A DNA stretch of 64,000 bases from assembly GCA_963696325.1 (NCBI GenBank), contig CAVOJV010000052.1:1-64000 (forward strand), read 5' to 3'. Below are positions 24,455 through 33,749 of this stretch, piece after piece (within the stretch, counting starts at the first letter, position 1; each line of letters begins with the position of its first letter). The position numbers were made by a program, and so were the translations under genes. A model generated the notes under the pieces. That model saw only the letters and a list, made by a program, of their open reading frames with translations. It was not told the DNA's origin and ran no database searches. The DNA is from CAVOJV01 sp963696325 (lineage in GTDB: Bacteria; Pseudomonadota; Gammaproteobacteria; Competibacterales; Competibacteraceae).

Positions 24455-25648
24455 CTATTCAGGCGTTGGTTGCATGGCGCCGCCCAGCACCACATTCATC
24501 GGGGCCTCCTGCCCATTTGGCCGGCGGATGAGCAGCTTCACCGGATCGCCGGGCCGCTTGTCGAGCAGGGCGATCTGGATATCATCGGGATCGGTGACCA
24601 GTTGCCCGTCAAGCCCTGTGATCTGGTCACCCCGCTGTAAACCGGCTTTTGCCGCCCCGCTGTCCGCCTGCACCGCTTGAATGCGCACCCCTGCCGCGCT
24701 TTTTTCCATACTGATGCCAAGTCGCCCGGCTTGAGGCAGCTCGACTTTTTCGGCAACCAGCAGGAAGTCGGCCATGCCGGCGGCGGTTTTTTCATGGGTG
24801 TCCACGGTGATGACGATAGCGGTTGTGACCGGCCGCCGACGGGTGAGGCGGCGCGGAATCCCGGCCCCGTAGGCTAGATGCCCCCTGCCCGCCAGCACGA
24901 CCAGCGGGTGGTTGGGGTGTTGCTTGAGGTAATTGGCCGCGGTTTCCGCCATGGTCTCGTCCCACAGCAGTTGCACCTCCCAGAAACGCTTGAAGCCCTC
25001 GCCCCCGTCCTTCCTGCCATGCTGGCGATAGACCTGCTTCAGGCGGTGCCGATAGGTGGCATCGGAACGGTCGATTTCAGCAGGAATCTGGGCTTTGTCC
25101 GTGGCACTCAGGCCAGCCAGGCCGACCTGTCCCACCTTCCGGGAGATTTCCGCAGGTGCGTTCAGGGCCAGCACGGGGATGCGCTGCTGACGGGCATAGT
25201 CCAGGATGGGCCGGTATAGCCGGTAATCAAAGCCCCAGCGCTGGAAGTATTGGGTTTTTTTAAGAAAAGTCTTCTCATCCAGCCTGCCGGCGATGAAGGC
25301 ATCCAGCGTGGGTTGGAAAGGCCGCTGGAAGAACTCCATGCCGATGGCTAGATCGGGATGGATGGCGTGGAGGCGGCGGATCATGTCGAGTTGCACCAGA
25401 TGGTGTTCGTAACGATCGTGGGTTTCGCCCACGAACACGACCTGTTTCCCCGCCAGTTCGGGGATGATCGCGTCCAGGCTGGGGGTTACCGTCACCGTTG
25501 CCGGCGTGGCTGTTGACGGCGCATGGGTAACGGTGGGCACCTTGGCTATTCCGTCATCGGGAGCCGGTATGGATTGGCAGGCACCGAGCGCGGTAACTGT
25601 CAGCGCCAGCGCAAACGCCTGGCTGAACCGTCTTTGTATCATCGTCAC
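24455..25648 (-). CDS. ChaN-family lipoprotein with C-terminal PDZ domain
   Basis: A 397-residue predicted lipoprotein: a signal peptide with lipobox LGAC (Cys24), a DUF399/ChaN domain (VFVGETHDRYEHHLVQLDMI, then IGMEFFQRPFQP and LVVLAGRGHLAYGAGIPRRL) and a C-terminal PDZ domain at about 305-385 (VQADSGAAKAGLQRGDQITG). ChaN-type proteins bind haem in some bacteria. The PDZ addition suggests that it docks protein tails or acts as a periplasmic chaperone or protease partner. The gene is monocistronic. Confidence 0.82.
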   Translation of the reverse strand: MTMIQRRFSQAFALALTVTALGACQSIPAPDDGIAKVPTVTHAPSTATPATVTVTPSLDAIIPELAGKQVVFVGETHDRYEHHLVQLDMIRRLHAIHPDLAIGMEFFQRPFQPTLDAFIAGRLDEKTFLKKTQYFQRWGFDYRLYRPILDYARQQRIPVLALNAPAEISRKVGQVGLAGLSATDKAQIPAEIDRSDATYRHRLKQVYRQHGRKDGGEGFKRFWEVQLLWDETMAETAANYLKQHPNHPLVVLAGRGHLAYGAGIPRRLTRRRPVTTAIVITVDTHEKTAAGMADFLLVAEKVELPQAGRLGISMEKSAAGVRIQAVQADSGAAKAGLQRGDQITGLDGQLVTDPDDIQIALLDKRPGDPVKLLIRRPNGQEAPMNVVLGGAMQPTPE

Positions 25649-25836
25649 CCCTCACCTCACTGGGTACTATCATACTCGTTAGAATGTCCACTACACTGGG
25701 GAAACGCGTTTAAACGAGGCGGAGTAGAGCGGTATTTCATAGTTTCAGTGCGCTTTGACGCAGTATTACGTTACCATTCAGCGCGAGATCGATTGCGCCG
25801 AAGCCGGTCTGGTCGGCATTGGCGAGGAGTATTGGA

Positions 25837-26121
25837 GTGATAAAATCAACCATTGTGATGACTTATAAACTGGCGCGGCGGATTGTCATCGCTGTGGTAG
25901 GCGTCACTGTACTGCTAGTCGGAGTGGCCATGATTGTGCTTCCCGGTCCCGCTGTCGTCGTCATTCCTGCCGGGCTTGCCATTTTAAGCCTGGAATTCGC
26001 CTGGGCGCGGCATTGGCTGGCCAAGATGAAGTCTGGCGCCAACCACGCCTTCAACACCTTTAACAACTTCAAGGGCCGGCGCAAGGACGCTGCCCAGGAT
26101 ACCGATCAGACCAACGGCTGA
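25837..26121 (+). CDS. PGPGW-family small membrane protein
   Basis: About 94 residues with two hydrophobic helices and the signature MIVLPGPAVVVIPAGLAILS, EFAWARHWL of the PGPGW family of putative transmembrane proteins, whose function is unknown. AGGAG at 25823-25827 is well spaced for a GTG start at 25837; an ATG at 25858 would give 87 residues. The C-terminus is basic and cytoplasmic by the positive-inside rule. Confidence 0.75.
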   Translation: MIKSTIVMTYKLARRIVIAVVGVTVLLVGVAMIVLPGPAVVVIPAGLAILSLEFAWARHWLAKMKSGANHAFNTFNNFKGRRKDAAQDTDQTNG

Positions 26122-26228
26122 ACTGCCCGCGGGACCGCGCATCGCTGGCTGATGGCGACTGGCATACCTTAGAGCGTCCTACCCCGTAAATTGCAAGTAT
26201 TCAATCAACCGAACCGTTTCCAAACCCG

Positions 26229-27029
26229 ATGACAGGCAGTGTATTTACATCTGTGGGTGACTGCCTGGCGGCGGGTGATCCGGCGGAAAAAATCCGCTTA
26301 ACGGAAGCGACTCTGAAAGCCTGGCGAGCCGGGTTGTTATCCCTGGACTCGGGCGCAGTGGCAGACATTGGTGAACCAGGTCGCCCGCTGCTGCCGCAAC
26401 TGGTTCATCCCATGGAGGTTCCCCGGCGGCGCTTGCGGTCACCAAAGGGTCGAGCGGCGCTGATTCATGCCATCGCGCATATTGAGTTCAATGCCATCAA
26501 CCTGGCCTTGGATGCGGTCTACCGGTTTCGGCATCTGCCGCGAGACTATTTTGAGGATTGGCTCCAGGTAGCCGCTGAAGAAGCCCGGCACTTCAGCCTG
26601 CTGCGGACCCGGCTTCGGGAACTGGGCCATGAGTACGGCGATTTCACCGCCCACGACGGCCTGTGGGACATGGCCCGCAAGACCGCCCACGATCCACTCT
26701 TGCGCATGGCCCTGGTGCCGCGGGTGCTGGAGGCGCGCGGACTGGACGTGACACCTGGCATGATTGCCCGCCTGGAGCAGGCCGGGGATAGCGAAACCGT
26801 GGCGATTCTGCAGGTTATCCTGCGCGATGAGGTAGGGCATGTGGCTATCGGTTCGCGCTGGTTTAAATACCTGTGTGGCCAACGTGGCCTGGAACCTGAA
26901 GAGACCTTCCATAATCTGTTGCACGCGCACCTGAGCCATGCCCCACGCGGACCCTTCAATGACGAGGCCCGGCTGCAAGCGGGCTTCAGCACGCGGGAAC
27001 TGGCCATGCTCAGTGCGGGGAACGAGTAG
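26229..27029 (+). CDS. DUF455 ferritin-like protein
   Basis: A 266-residue, mostly helical protein of the DUF455 group, which has a ferritin-like di-iron fold. Metal ligands are visible in AIAHIEFNAINLALDA, VAAEEARHFSLLRTRL and ILRDEVGHVAIGSRWF (two ExxH pairs). The activity is not known; MiaE-like hydroxylases share the fold. It has its own start at ATG 26229 and no close partner. Confidence 0.85.
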   Translation: MTGSVFTSVGDCLAAGDPAEKIRLTEATLKAWRAGLLSLDSGAVADIGEPGRPLLPQLVHPMEVPRRRLRSPKGRAALIHAIAHIEFNAINLALDAVYRFRHLPRDYFEDWLQVAAEEARHFSLLRTRLRELGHEYGDFTAHDGLWDMARKTAHDPLLRMALVPRVLEARGLDVTPGMIARLEQAGDSETVAILQVILRDEVGHVAIGSRWFKYLCGQRGLEPEETFHNLLHAHLSHAPRGPFNDEARLQAGFSTRELAMLSAGNE

Positions 27030-27093
27030 GCTGACTCCTCATTCCTGAAGCGCATGGTATTCAAGCCCGCGAATGGCGCAACTATGGATTTAC

Positions 27094-28980
27094 TCAGCTT
27101 CCAACCGCCTTCCGATCTTGCGCGAGGATGTCGCGCATCACCTCTTCGGCCATGGTTCTCAGTTCTGGCGGCGTGCCGTCCAGGGCTTCCGTTTCGCCCG
27201 CAGCGGCGCGCAGGGCCAGTGCGATAGGTTTGAGGAAGCTGGCGTGCGCAGATTGCGCCATCAGTTCGGCCAAGGCCGGCCCCAGGCCGATGCTGTGGCA
27301 GTCGCGCGCTTGTTCTTGCAGCGTGTACAGCGCCCACGCGTCGCCGCCGCTGGCGCGGTTCGCTAGTTGCCCCAAGGCCTGGCTGGCTGAATCGCGGTTA
27401 CCGAGCCAAAGATGGGCTTGCAGGAGAATATCCCAATAGCCCGCATTTCCTTTCGGTTTAGCTACCCGTGTGGCCAATTCGACGGCCTGCCGGTAGGCTT
27501 CACCGGCCTCGGTGCCTTTGTCCATGAGCGCCAGCGGCCGGGCGTGGTCGGCGACAATATAAGGATCGTCTGGATCGAGTTGCCGTGCCTGTCTGTAGGC
27601 CTCTTCTGATTCAGGTTCGAGATGGCCGGCATAGCAGAGCCGGCCCGTGGCATGGGCGCGAGCCCGTTCGCCGGCGAGGGTGCGCAGTTCGTCGCTGCTG
27701 TACCACAACCGCATGAACTCGACCAGCCAAGTGAGGCCCTGCCGGATGCGGCGTGGGGTGTAGCGCATCAAATACCAGACGTTGAAAAAGCGTTCGGCGA
27801 CCTGGTAGCCCGCGCGGCGGCGACCCGGCAGCTTGGCTTTTTCGATCAAGCCTTCCGCCTCCAAACGGGTGAGTTGACCGCTTACGGTGGTAGCGGGGAT
27901 ACCGGAAGCCTCCGCCAGTTCGGCGGCGGCCACCGGTGCCCAGGTTTCCATCACATGGGCCAACAGCTTGCGCGGCTGGTCGGCCAGATTCTCCATCCGC
28001 GCCTTATACAGCGGCGTCATCAAATCCAGCAGCAGCTTGAGGTCGACGTGCAGATTGTCTTGCCGGTCGGCGGCGAAAAGCTCGTAGAGCATGACCGTGG
28101 TGCGTGGGTTGCCGCCGGTGAGGTTGCGCAGGGCCTTCAGGCGCTCTGGTTTGGCGTCCAGGATACGAGCCATCGCTTGGACGGCGGTTTCGCCGGGCTT
28201 TTCCTGACCGGCGCCAAAAGTGCGCGCGAGGGCCAGCATGGCTTGCCGCATGTCGTCTACGCTCAAGGGGCGCAGCTCGACCAGCTCGAAAAAATCGTGA
28301 AAAGCGTCGCTATACAGGTGGCCAGATTCCAGGGCCTGATAGCTTGCGCCGAGCCAGAAAAAGCCGCTGTGATGGGTGAGGGTCTTGCGCAGACGCCACA
28401 GCGAGGTCCCGCCGGCTTTCTGACCACGCTTGCCTTCCTCCGGCCCGCCTAGACTGTCGAACAGGAGATCGGTGCTATCGATGAGCAGCAGGATGCGCCG
28501 CTGGTCCTGGTCGATCCAATCGCCGAGCAGGCCGATGGCGGCCCCTTCCCGCTCCAGGGGCCGCAGCGCCTCGATGCGGCGGATTTCGCCGTCCAGGCGG
28601 TCGAGTTCCGCTTGCGGCGCGCCTTCGTTTTCGAGCGTGTCGCTTAGGGAGTCGAGGACGTTCGCCCACAGTTCCGCCAGCGTGGAGACGGTGAATTGCT
28701 CCTCGGGAAAGGTGAGGGCGATCCACCGGCGGGAGAGTTCGGGGTCGTCTCTCACCGCCAAGGCCAGCCGGCGCAGCAAGGTGGTTTTGCCCATGCCCCG
28801 CTGGCCGACGACCAGCACATGCTGGGGCACTACATCCGCCGGGGTTTGCCGCAGTCGGTCGAGCAGTTCGGCCAGTTCGCGGTTGCGCACGACGAAAATC
28901 GAGCGCAACTCATCGTCGCCCCACAGGTGCGGGTTGTATTTTACGATGCCTTGCAACGGCCCGCGATCCGACTCAGGCAT
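27094..28980 (-). CDS. P-loop ATPase with winged helix and TPR-like tail (second gene of pair)
   Basis: A 628-residue protein. The N-terminal AAA/ORC-like NTPase has Walker A GQRGMGKTT at 59-67 and Walker B ILLLIDS at 163-169. A winged helix at about 340-400 (AELAEASGIPATTVSGQLTR) is followed by a helical TPR-like repeat region (LEPESEEAYRQARQLDPDDP). The start ATG 28980 lies behind GGAGG and overlaps the upstream gene by 8 bases, so translation is coupled. The architecture resembles STAND-type signalling ATPases, but no toxic effector domain is visible. I cannot name a function. Confidence 0.8.
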   Translation of the reverse strand: MPESDRGPLQGIVKYNPHLWGDDELRSIFVVRNRELAELLDRLRQTPADVVPQHVLVVGQRGMGKTTLLRRLALAVRDDPELSRRWIALTFPEEQFTVSTLAELWANVLDSLSDTLENEGAPQAELDRLDGEIRRIEALRPLEREGAAIGLLGDWIDQDQRRILLLIDSTDLLFDSLGGPEEGKRGQKAGGTSLWRLRKTLTHHSGFFWLGASYQALESGHLYSDAFHDFFELVELRPLSVDDMRQAMLALARTFGAGQEKPGETAVQAMARILDAKPERLKALRNLTGGNPRTTVMLYELFAADRQDNLHVDLKLLLDLMTPLYKARMENLADQPRKLLAHVMETWAPVAAAELAEASGIPATTVSGQLTRLEAEGLIEKAKLPGRRRAGYQVAERFFNVWYLMRYTPRRIRQGLTWLVEFMRLWYSSDELRTLAGERARAHATGRLCYAGHLEPESEEAYRQARQLDPDDPYIVADHARPLALMDKGTEAGEAYRQAVELATRVAKPKGNAGYWDILLQAHLWLGNRDSASQALGQLANRASGGDAWALYTLQEQARDCHSIGLGPALAELMAQSAHASFLKPIALALRAAAGETEALDGTPPELRTMAEEVMRDILAQDRKAVGS

Positions 28981-30166
28981 GGTTGCGCCTCCAGTAATCG
29001 CGAAGCAGGAAGGAAAGAAACAGGATGCGCTCGCCCCCCGTGTCCAGATAGCCATCTTCTTCAAGCTTGAGCAACAGGCGGCCCAGGGTGGCGGCGCGCT
29101 TGTCGGGATCGGACTCGCGGCGCTGCAAGCGGGCGAGAAGCTGCTTGCGCGTCAACCCCTCGTCCGTTTTGGCCAGCGCGCCCAGAATGGCCAGGGCGAA
29201 AGAGAACTCAGGCTCAGCCAAGTCTCTTTCCAGGCGCTGGTACCAGTGGATGAAGCGCGACCGGCTGGCCAGCAAGCGGTCGTAGCCGTCATCTATGTCG
29301 GCTTGGGTCAACACCCTTTCCGCCGAACCCGATTCCTCTTCGCGGTCGCGTGCCGCTTCTATGCTGGAGGCCAACAGCAGGTTGAGATAAAAGGGCGACA
29401 GCCAGCCTGTGCGCTTACACAGATGAGTGAGGGCGGCATCCTCGGCACGCCAGCCTTCGCGGTCCGAAACCTCGACCAGCATGGCAAGCGCGGCTTTTTG
29501 CTTGAATGGGCCGAGGCGGAAGTCGTAACAGTCGTTGAAGCGAGTGCTGAACTTGTGCTGTTCGAGCAAGTAATTCAGGCCGATGGAGCCGGTAAAAACG
29601 AAGCGGCACGCCACCCCGGAAGAGAGGCGCCAAGCGCGCAGCCAGCCAAGCAGACTTTCCGCCTCGACCGGGTCTCGCGTGATCAGTTTGTCCAGGAAAA
29701 CCGAGAATTCGTCGATCAGGATCAGCAAAGGCGGGGCGGACAAGCGGTCTTGCAACTTCGGTGCGGCTACGGCCCACGGAGCTTGGGGCATGGCCCGCAT
29801 TTCGACTCCGCCGCCGATACCACCAGGGCCTTTCGCCTCTATTTTGTGGATGCGCGCCAGCCAATCGGAGGCTTTCTTGCCTGCTGCCTTCAAATAACCC
29901 GTGATGCTTTCGTCGGGGAAAGTACGCGCCAAGGCGCCGACGAATGCCTCCGCGCTGTTGATGCCCTCCACATCCACCAGCCGGGCCATCAGGCCCTTTT
30001 CCTCGGCCTCATCCGCAAGGCGTTGCAGCAGGGAGGTTTTCCCCAGGCGGCGCGGCCCGCTCAGAACGATGTGGTTGCCTTCCAGATAGCGCCAGAGATC
30101 GTCCCGCTCAGTGACCCGATCAAAGAAATCGGCGCCTTCCGCCTTACTTCCCAAACGCATGACCAT
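28973..30166 (-). CDS. archaeal-type AAA ATPase (first gene of pair)
   Basis: A 397-residue ATPase of the ATPase_2/MNS-like group: Walker A GPRRLGKT at 37-44, Walker B LILIDEF at 148-154, a sensor-like FVFTGSIGLN at 189-198 and a C-terminal winged-helix region (LTRKQLLARLQRRESDPDKR, then LEEDGYL). Such proteins often regulate their own operon or serve as switches in conflict systems. It is preceded by GGGGGG and by a promoter embedded in a perfect palindrome. Its stop overlaps the start of a second, unrelated P-loop ATPase. Confidence 0.82.
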   Translation of the reverse strand: MVMRLGSKAEGADFFDRVTERDDLWRYLEGNHIVLSGPRRLGKTSLLQRLADEAEEKGLMARLVDVEGINSAEAFVGALARTFPDESITGYLKAAGKKASDWLARIHKIEAKGPGGIGGGVEMRAMPQAPWAVAAPKLQDRLSAPPLLILIDEFSVFLDKLITRDPVEAESLLGWLRAWRLSSGVACRFVFTGSIGLNYLLEQHKFSTRFNDCYDFRLGPFKQKAALAMLVEVSDREGWRAEDAALTHLCKRTGWLSPFYLNLLLASSIEAARDREEESGSAERVLTQADIDDGYDRLLASRSRFIHWYQRLERDLAEPEFSFALAILGALAKTDEGLTRKQLLARLQRRESDPDKRAATLGRLLLKLEEDGYLDTGGERILFLSFLLRDYWRRNHA

Positions 30167-30199
30167 GTTTCGCCCCCCAGTAATCCAACAGGTTGGCGA

Positions 30200-30240
30200 A
30201 TTATAAATTCAAAATTGAATTTATTCAATTTTGAATTTAT
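30200..30240 (-). promoter_or_regulatory. sigma-70 promoter inside a perfect inverted repeat
   Basis: Two 18-bp arms (30203-30220 and 30223-30240) are exact reverse complements separated by TT. On the minus strand TTGAAT (30228-30223), a 17-base spacer and TATAAT (30205-30200) form a strong promoter for the ATPase pair, 34 bases before the ATG. A regulator bound to the palindrome would block RNA polymerase. A partial third half-site follows at 30239-30250. Confidence 0.75.
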
Positions 30241-30509
30241 TCAAATTGATGATAAGCGTTTACGTATCGGCCATGGTAGGGTGGAAGAGGTCTTCGGGGT
30301 CGAGCCAAGAACGAGACAGAAACCCTGTTTCCCCGAACCAATGTCCAACTGATTCTGAAAATGGGATCTTCGTAAAATCCTAGGGATCAGGAGTTCTGTG
30401 TTTTGGGCAAACAGCAGTCTTGGCAGCAGGGTTCCCGACAAGCTGAGCAGCGCAATGTCTGCCCCCCCGTTCCGATGTCTTCATCCAGCGTGCACTTCAT
30501 ACCACTGTC
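30241..30509. other. intergenic region between hlyD end and ATPase promoter
   Basis: About 270 bases without a credible gene or terminator. Short minus-strand frames here lack start signals. I see nothing else to annotate. Confidence 0.4.
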
Positions 30510-31850
30510 TTAATCTTCCCGGAACGCTCGTGCAAAGGCATCGAGCAAGGGCCGCAACAAGTAATTCAGGACCGTGCGCTCGCCCGTCTTGATCATCACC
30601 TCGGCGGGCATGCCTGGCAGTAGTTCCAGCCCCTGCAACCGTTCCATCTCTTGCGCTGTCACCTGAATACGAGCCAGATAATAGGGGTACTTGGTGTCGG
30701 GGTCGATCAGGCGGTCCGCCGATACCGTGAGCACCTGACCCTCGACCACCGGGGTGATGCGCAGCTTAAAGGCGGTAAAGCGAATATCCGCCGCCAACCC
30801 CGGGTGGACCTTGTCGATATCGGTCGGTTGCACTTTGGCTTCTACCACCAGTTGCTCGCCTTTCGGTACGATCTCCAAAAGGGGAGTGCCGGGTCCCACC
30901 ACCCCGCCCACCGTATGGACACCCAGGCCGACGACGGTGCCCCCGGTAGGCGCACGAATCTCGGTGCGTTCTACCGTGTCCTGCAGCGCTCGCATGCGCT
31001 CGATCAGGTCGAAGAGTTTGGTCTGGGTGTCCCGCAGATCCGCCACTACCTCCGTCTGCAACTGTTTGCGCAACTGCAGAATCTGCAGTTTGGTTTCGCC
31101 GATCTGCATGCGAGTTTTAGCGATCTCCGCCAGATGGCCTGCCCGTTCCCCTTCCAGCTGGGCAATGTTACGTTCCAGTTCCAATAACCGCAGCTTGTCG
31201 GTATAGCCCGACTGCTGCAGGCGACGAAAGTCCTGCAATTCCCGCTGTAAGGAGTCGATGCGCCTTTGCTCGGTCTGCTGCAGCGCGTCCAGGCCGCTGA
31301 TCTGCGCGTGCAGTTGCTCGATGCGCTGTTCCAGCAAAGCGGTCTCACCCTGCAGGGCTTCCCGGCGGGCTTTGAAAACCCGTTCCTGGCCATCCAGGGT
31401 TTCCCGCACCCGGGGATCGTCCCGTACGCTCACCAGTTCCTCGGGAAACGTGAGGTTGGCCCGCTGGTCACGTTCCGCGATCAGCCGGGCTTCCAAGGCG
31501 CGGGCGGCCAGATACTGACTGCGGATGATCTCCAGGCGGGCGCGGGCCTGGGTATCGTTCAGACGCAGCAGAACCGTCCCGCTCTGCACGCTATCGCCGT
31601 CCCGAACCAGAATGTCCTCGACGATACCTCCTTCCAGATGTTGGATCGTCTTGCGATAGGACTCCACAGTCACCAGGCCTGGCGCCACGGCCGCACTATC
31701 CAATTTGGCCACCGCCGCCCAACCGCCGAAACCGACAAAGGTGACCAGCAAGATGGCCAGTCCGGTGCGCCGCGCCCGCCGATCATCGGTCGGTACGGAC
31801 AGCATCCCAGCGGTGTCCCCTAAGGAATCGGTCATCAGCAACTGTCTCAT
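30510..31850 (-). CDS. type I secretion membrane-fusion protein, HlyD family
   Basis: A 446-residue periplasmic adaptor (PrtE/HlyD type) that links an inner-membrane ABC exporter to a TolC-like channel. One N-terminal membrane helix (GLAILLVTFVGFGGWAAVA) is followed by the lipoyl half-motif TIQHLEGGIVEDILVRDGD, a long coiled coil (about residues 100-290) and the C-terminal IRAPTGGTVVGLGVHTVGGV with the beta-barrel. It appears intact. The ABC subunit upstream is broken, so it lacks its partner in this locus. Confidence 0.92.
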   Translation of the reverse strand: MRQLLMTDSLGDTAGMLSVPTDDRRARRTGLAILLVTFVGFGGWAAVAKLDSAAVAPGLVTVESYRKTIQHLEGGIVEDILVRDGDSVQSGTVLLRLNDTQARARLEIIRSQYLAARALEARLIAERDQRANLTFPEELVSVRDDPRVRETLDGQERVFKARREALQGETALLEQRIEQLHAQISGLDALQQTEQRRIDSLQRELQDFRRLQQSGYTDKLRLLELERNIAQLEGERAGHLAEIAKTRMQIGETKLQILQLRKQLQTEVVADLRDTQTKLFDLIERMRALQDTVERTEIRAPTGGTVVGLGVHTVGGVVGPGTPLLEIVPKGEQLVVEAKVQPTDIDKVHPGLAADIRFTAFKLRITPVVEGQVLTVSADRLIDPDTKYPYYLARIQVTAQEMERLQGLELLPGMPAEVMIKTGERTVLNYLLRPLLDAFARAFRED

Positions 31851-31874
31851 TTCTGCCGCCTCGTTAGTCCTGTT

Positions 31875-32945
31875 TCATGGCCGCTGTGCCAGCGCCCCTT
31901 GCGGTACCACCGCGGGCCGGATGAGCTTGGCCATGACCTGATCGCGCGGACCGAACAGTTGCACCTGCCCTTCCTTCAGCAACAGCAGTTTATCCACGCC
32001 GGCCAACACACTGGGACGGTGCGTGATGATCAGCACCGTTCTGCCGCGCGCCTTGAGATCCTTTAGCGCGTCCACCAAGGCGGCTTCACCCTGATCGTCC
32101 AGGTTGGAATTGGGTTCATCCAGCATCACCAGGACGGGATCGCCGTACAGAGCGCGGGCGAGCGCGATGCGCTGGCGCTGACCGCCCGAAAGCGCGCAGC
32201 CCGCCTCACCGATAGGCGTGTCGTAGCCCTTGGGTAAGTGCAGGATCAGCTCATGCACCCCGGCGCGACGGGCGGCTTCGACGACCTTCCCGGGGTCGAG
32301 AGTGCCGAAGCGGGCGATGTTCTCGCTGACGGTGCCGTTGAACAGTTCGATGTCTTGCGGCAGATAACCAATATAGGGACCCAGTTCCTCGCGATTCCAG
32401 GTGGCCACGTCGGCGCCGTCCAGCCGGACCTTGCCGGTGTGTGCCGGCCAGAGGCCCAGCAGGGCGCGGGCCAGGGTCGATTTGCCCGCGGCGGTCGGGC
32501 CGATGATGCCCAGCGAGTCACCCGCCGCCAACGTAAAGCTCACGCCGCGAAGGGCGGGCGTGCTGGCGCCGGGCGGGAGCACGGTCACGGCGTCCACGTG
32601 CAGTTTGCCCTGCGGCGGTGGCAGGGACATGGTAGTCGGCCGTTGCGGGATGCTTTGCAGAAGCTGATCCAGCCGTCGATAGGCGGAGCGCGCGCCGACA
32701 AAGCCCCGCCAGTTGCCGACCAGCAGGTCGATGGGGGCGAGCGCTCGACCGGTCAGAATGGAAGCGGCGATCATCAAGCCTGGGGTAATGACATGGTGAA
32801 TCGCCAGATAGGCGCCGGCTCCCAGCACCAGCGATTGCAATAACATACGGAAGCCCCGGCTGGTGGCCGTCAGCGCCCCGGCGCGGTCGCTGGCCAGGGC
32901 CTGCAGGTTCAGCACTAAGGAGTATGCGGCGGTTATGGTTTGTTC
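31875..32945 (-). pseudogene. type I secretion ABC transporter, C-terminal part
   Basis: From AYSLVLNLQALASDRAGALT the frame is the second half of a PrtD/HlyB-like exporter: the last membrane helices, Walker A GPTAAGKST, signature LSGGQRQRIALARALYG and Walker B VLVMLDEPNSNLD. The 5' part has been cut by a toxin-antitoxin cassette; codons before this point in the same frame come from the antisense of the toxin tail. The missing middle (after about codon 70) is not found elsewhere in the window, so the transporter cannot be assembled. Confidence 0.85.
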
Positions 32946-33343
32946 AGTTGAATCCAGTACGGCGTGAGCACTCTCAAGTGAGCAAAGTGAGAATCCGTGC
33001 TGACAAATCGCTGACAACCTTGATGCTTCGCGATACCTACATGAACCGCATCCATGCCTTTAAGGTTCTCAGCAGAAGCAATGGACAGCGCGTCCCGGAA
33101 GACGGTTGTCGGGGTCTTCAAGTTTCGACAATGTTCGAATAGCCGCCGGTAAGCATTAACCAACGCCGCATGTTGATTCCTGAGAGGGTTGGCGAGCGCC
33201 TCAAGGATGATGGCATCTGATATACAGTAGGTCCAGTTTTCTTCGGCCAATTCCCGCAGGGCACGGCTAACGGTCTTTTTGTATTCCGAAGCCCCCTCGA
33301 TCCATGAGATCCACACGCAGGAATCAATATAAGCCAACTTCAT
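32933..33343 (-). CDS. VapC-like PIN-domain toxin (complete copy)
   Basis: A 136-residue predicted RNase toxin. The four acidic residues of the PIN active site are present: Asp7 (YIDSCVW), Glu48 (ILEAL), Asp98 (KGMDAVHV) and Asp117 (VSTDSHF). The start overlaps the antitoxin stop by four bases (ATGA), so the pair is co-translated. The cassette lies within the ABC transporter gene, and two degenerate copies lie at 34.1-34.4 and 38.1-38.5 kb. Confidence 0.88.
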   Translation of the reverse strand: MKLAYIDSCVWISWIEGASEYKKTVSRALRELAEENWTYCISDAIILEALANPLRNQHAALVNAYRRLFEHCRNLKTPTTVFRDALSIASAENLKGMDAVHVGIAKHQGCQRFVSTDSHFAHLRVLTPYWIQLNKP

Positions 33344-33567
33344 TCAGTTTCTCTAAATCCTCGTATCTCCTTGAGGATCTCTTCGTGAGTTTTTCCAGGC
33401 AGACCGAGCCTCCCCGCCTCGTGGGCAATATGGGAAATCGCTTCCCATTGGCTCGTCGGCTCTGCTTCCGCTTCCCGAATGGAGACGTGCACTTTTTTTC
33501 CTCTGTAGCGGTCGGGTACCTTGATTGTGAGTATGCCATCGTCTCTTACCGTGGCTTCTATTGGCAT
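33340..33567 (-). CDS. antitoxin of the PIN-type pair (complete copy)
   Basis: A 75-residue protein from ATG 33567: an AbrB/SpoVT-like small strand-rich N-terminus (MPIEATVRDDGILTIKVPDR) and an acidic C-terminal tail (GKTHEEILKEIRGFRETE) that would wrap the toxin. It precedes and overlaps the PIN toxin. The upstream 60 bases, which should hold the autoregulated promoter, are repeated with the second copy at about 34683-34745. Confidence 0.75.
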   Translation of the reverse strand: MPIEATVRDDGILTIKVPDRYRGKKVHVSIREAEAEPTSQWEAISHIAHEAGRLGLPGKTHEEILKEIRGFRETE

Positions 33568-33579
33568 CTTAAACACCCT

Positions 33580-33728
33580 AAAGGCTGGATTGTTCGAGAA
33601 CAAATTGTAGCACTTTCGTCTCTTGGCGGAGCCGGCAGGTTTTTAAAGCCGCTCGCAGTTCGGAGGGCAACTCAGGCTTTTTTAGCATGGCTAATCCCCA
33701 CCGGCGGAGCAGGGCGTGGCGGTTGCCG
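33580..33728 (-). repeat. copy A of the transporter-gene 5' segment
   Basis: The segment contains a GC-rich leader, the start MLKKPELPSELRAALKTCR (ATG at 33688) and then the antitoxin upstream region beginning at CTCCGCCAAGAG. The coding part is nearly identical to copies B (34685-34903) and C (33905-34073). The transporter frame ends a few codons into the cassette. Confidence 0.75.
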
Positions 33729-33749
33729 CCACACCCGGCGTCCAGGGTC

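Noticed and set aside
28430..30352. 640-codon open frame on the plus strand
   Set aside because: It is antisense to the two ATPase genes, has Ser/Arg-rich low-complexity composition and no ribosome site; GC-rich third positions of the real genes keep it open.
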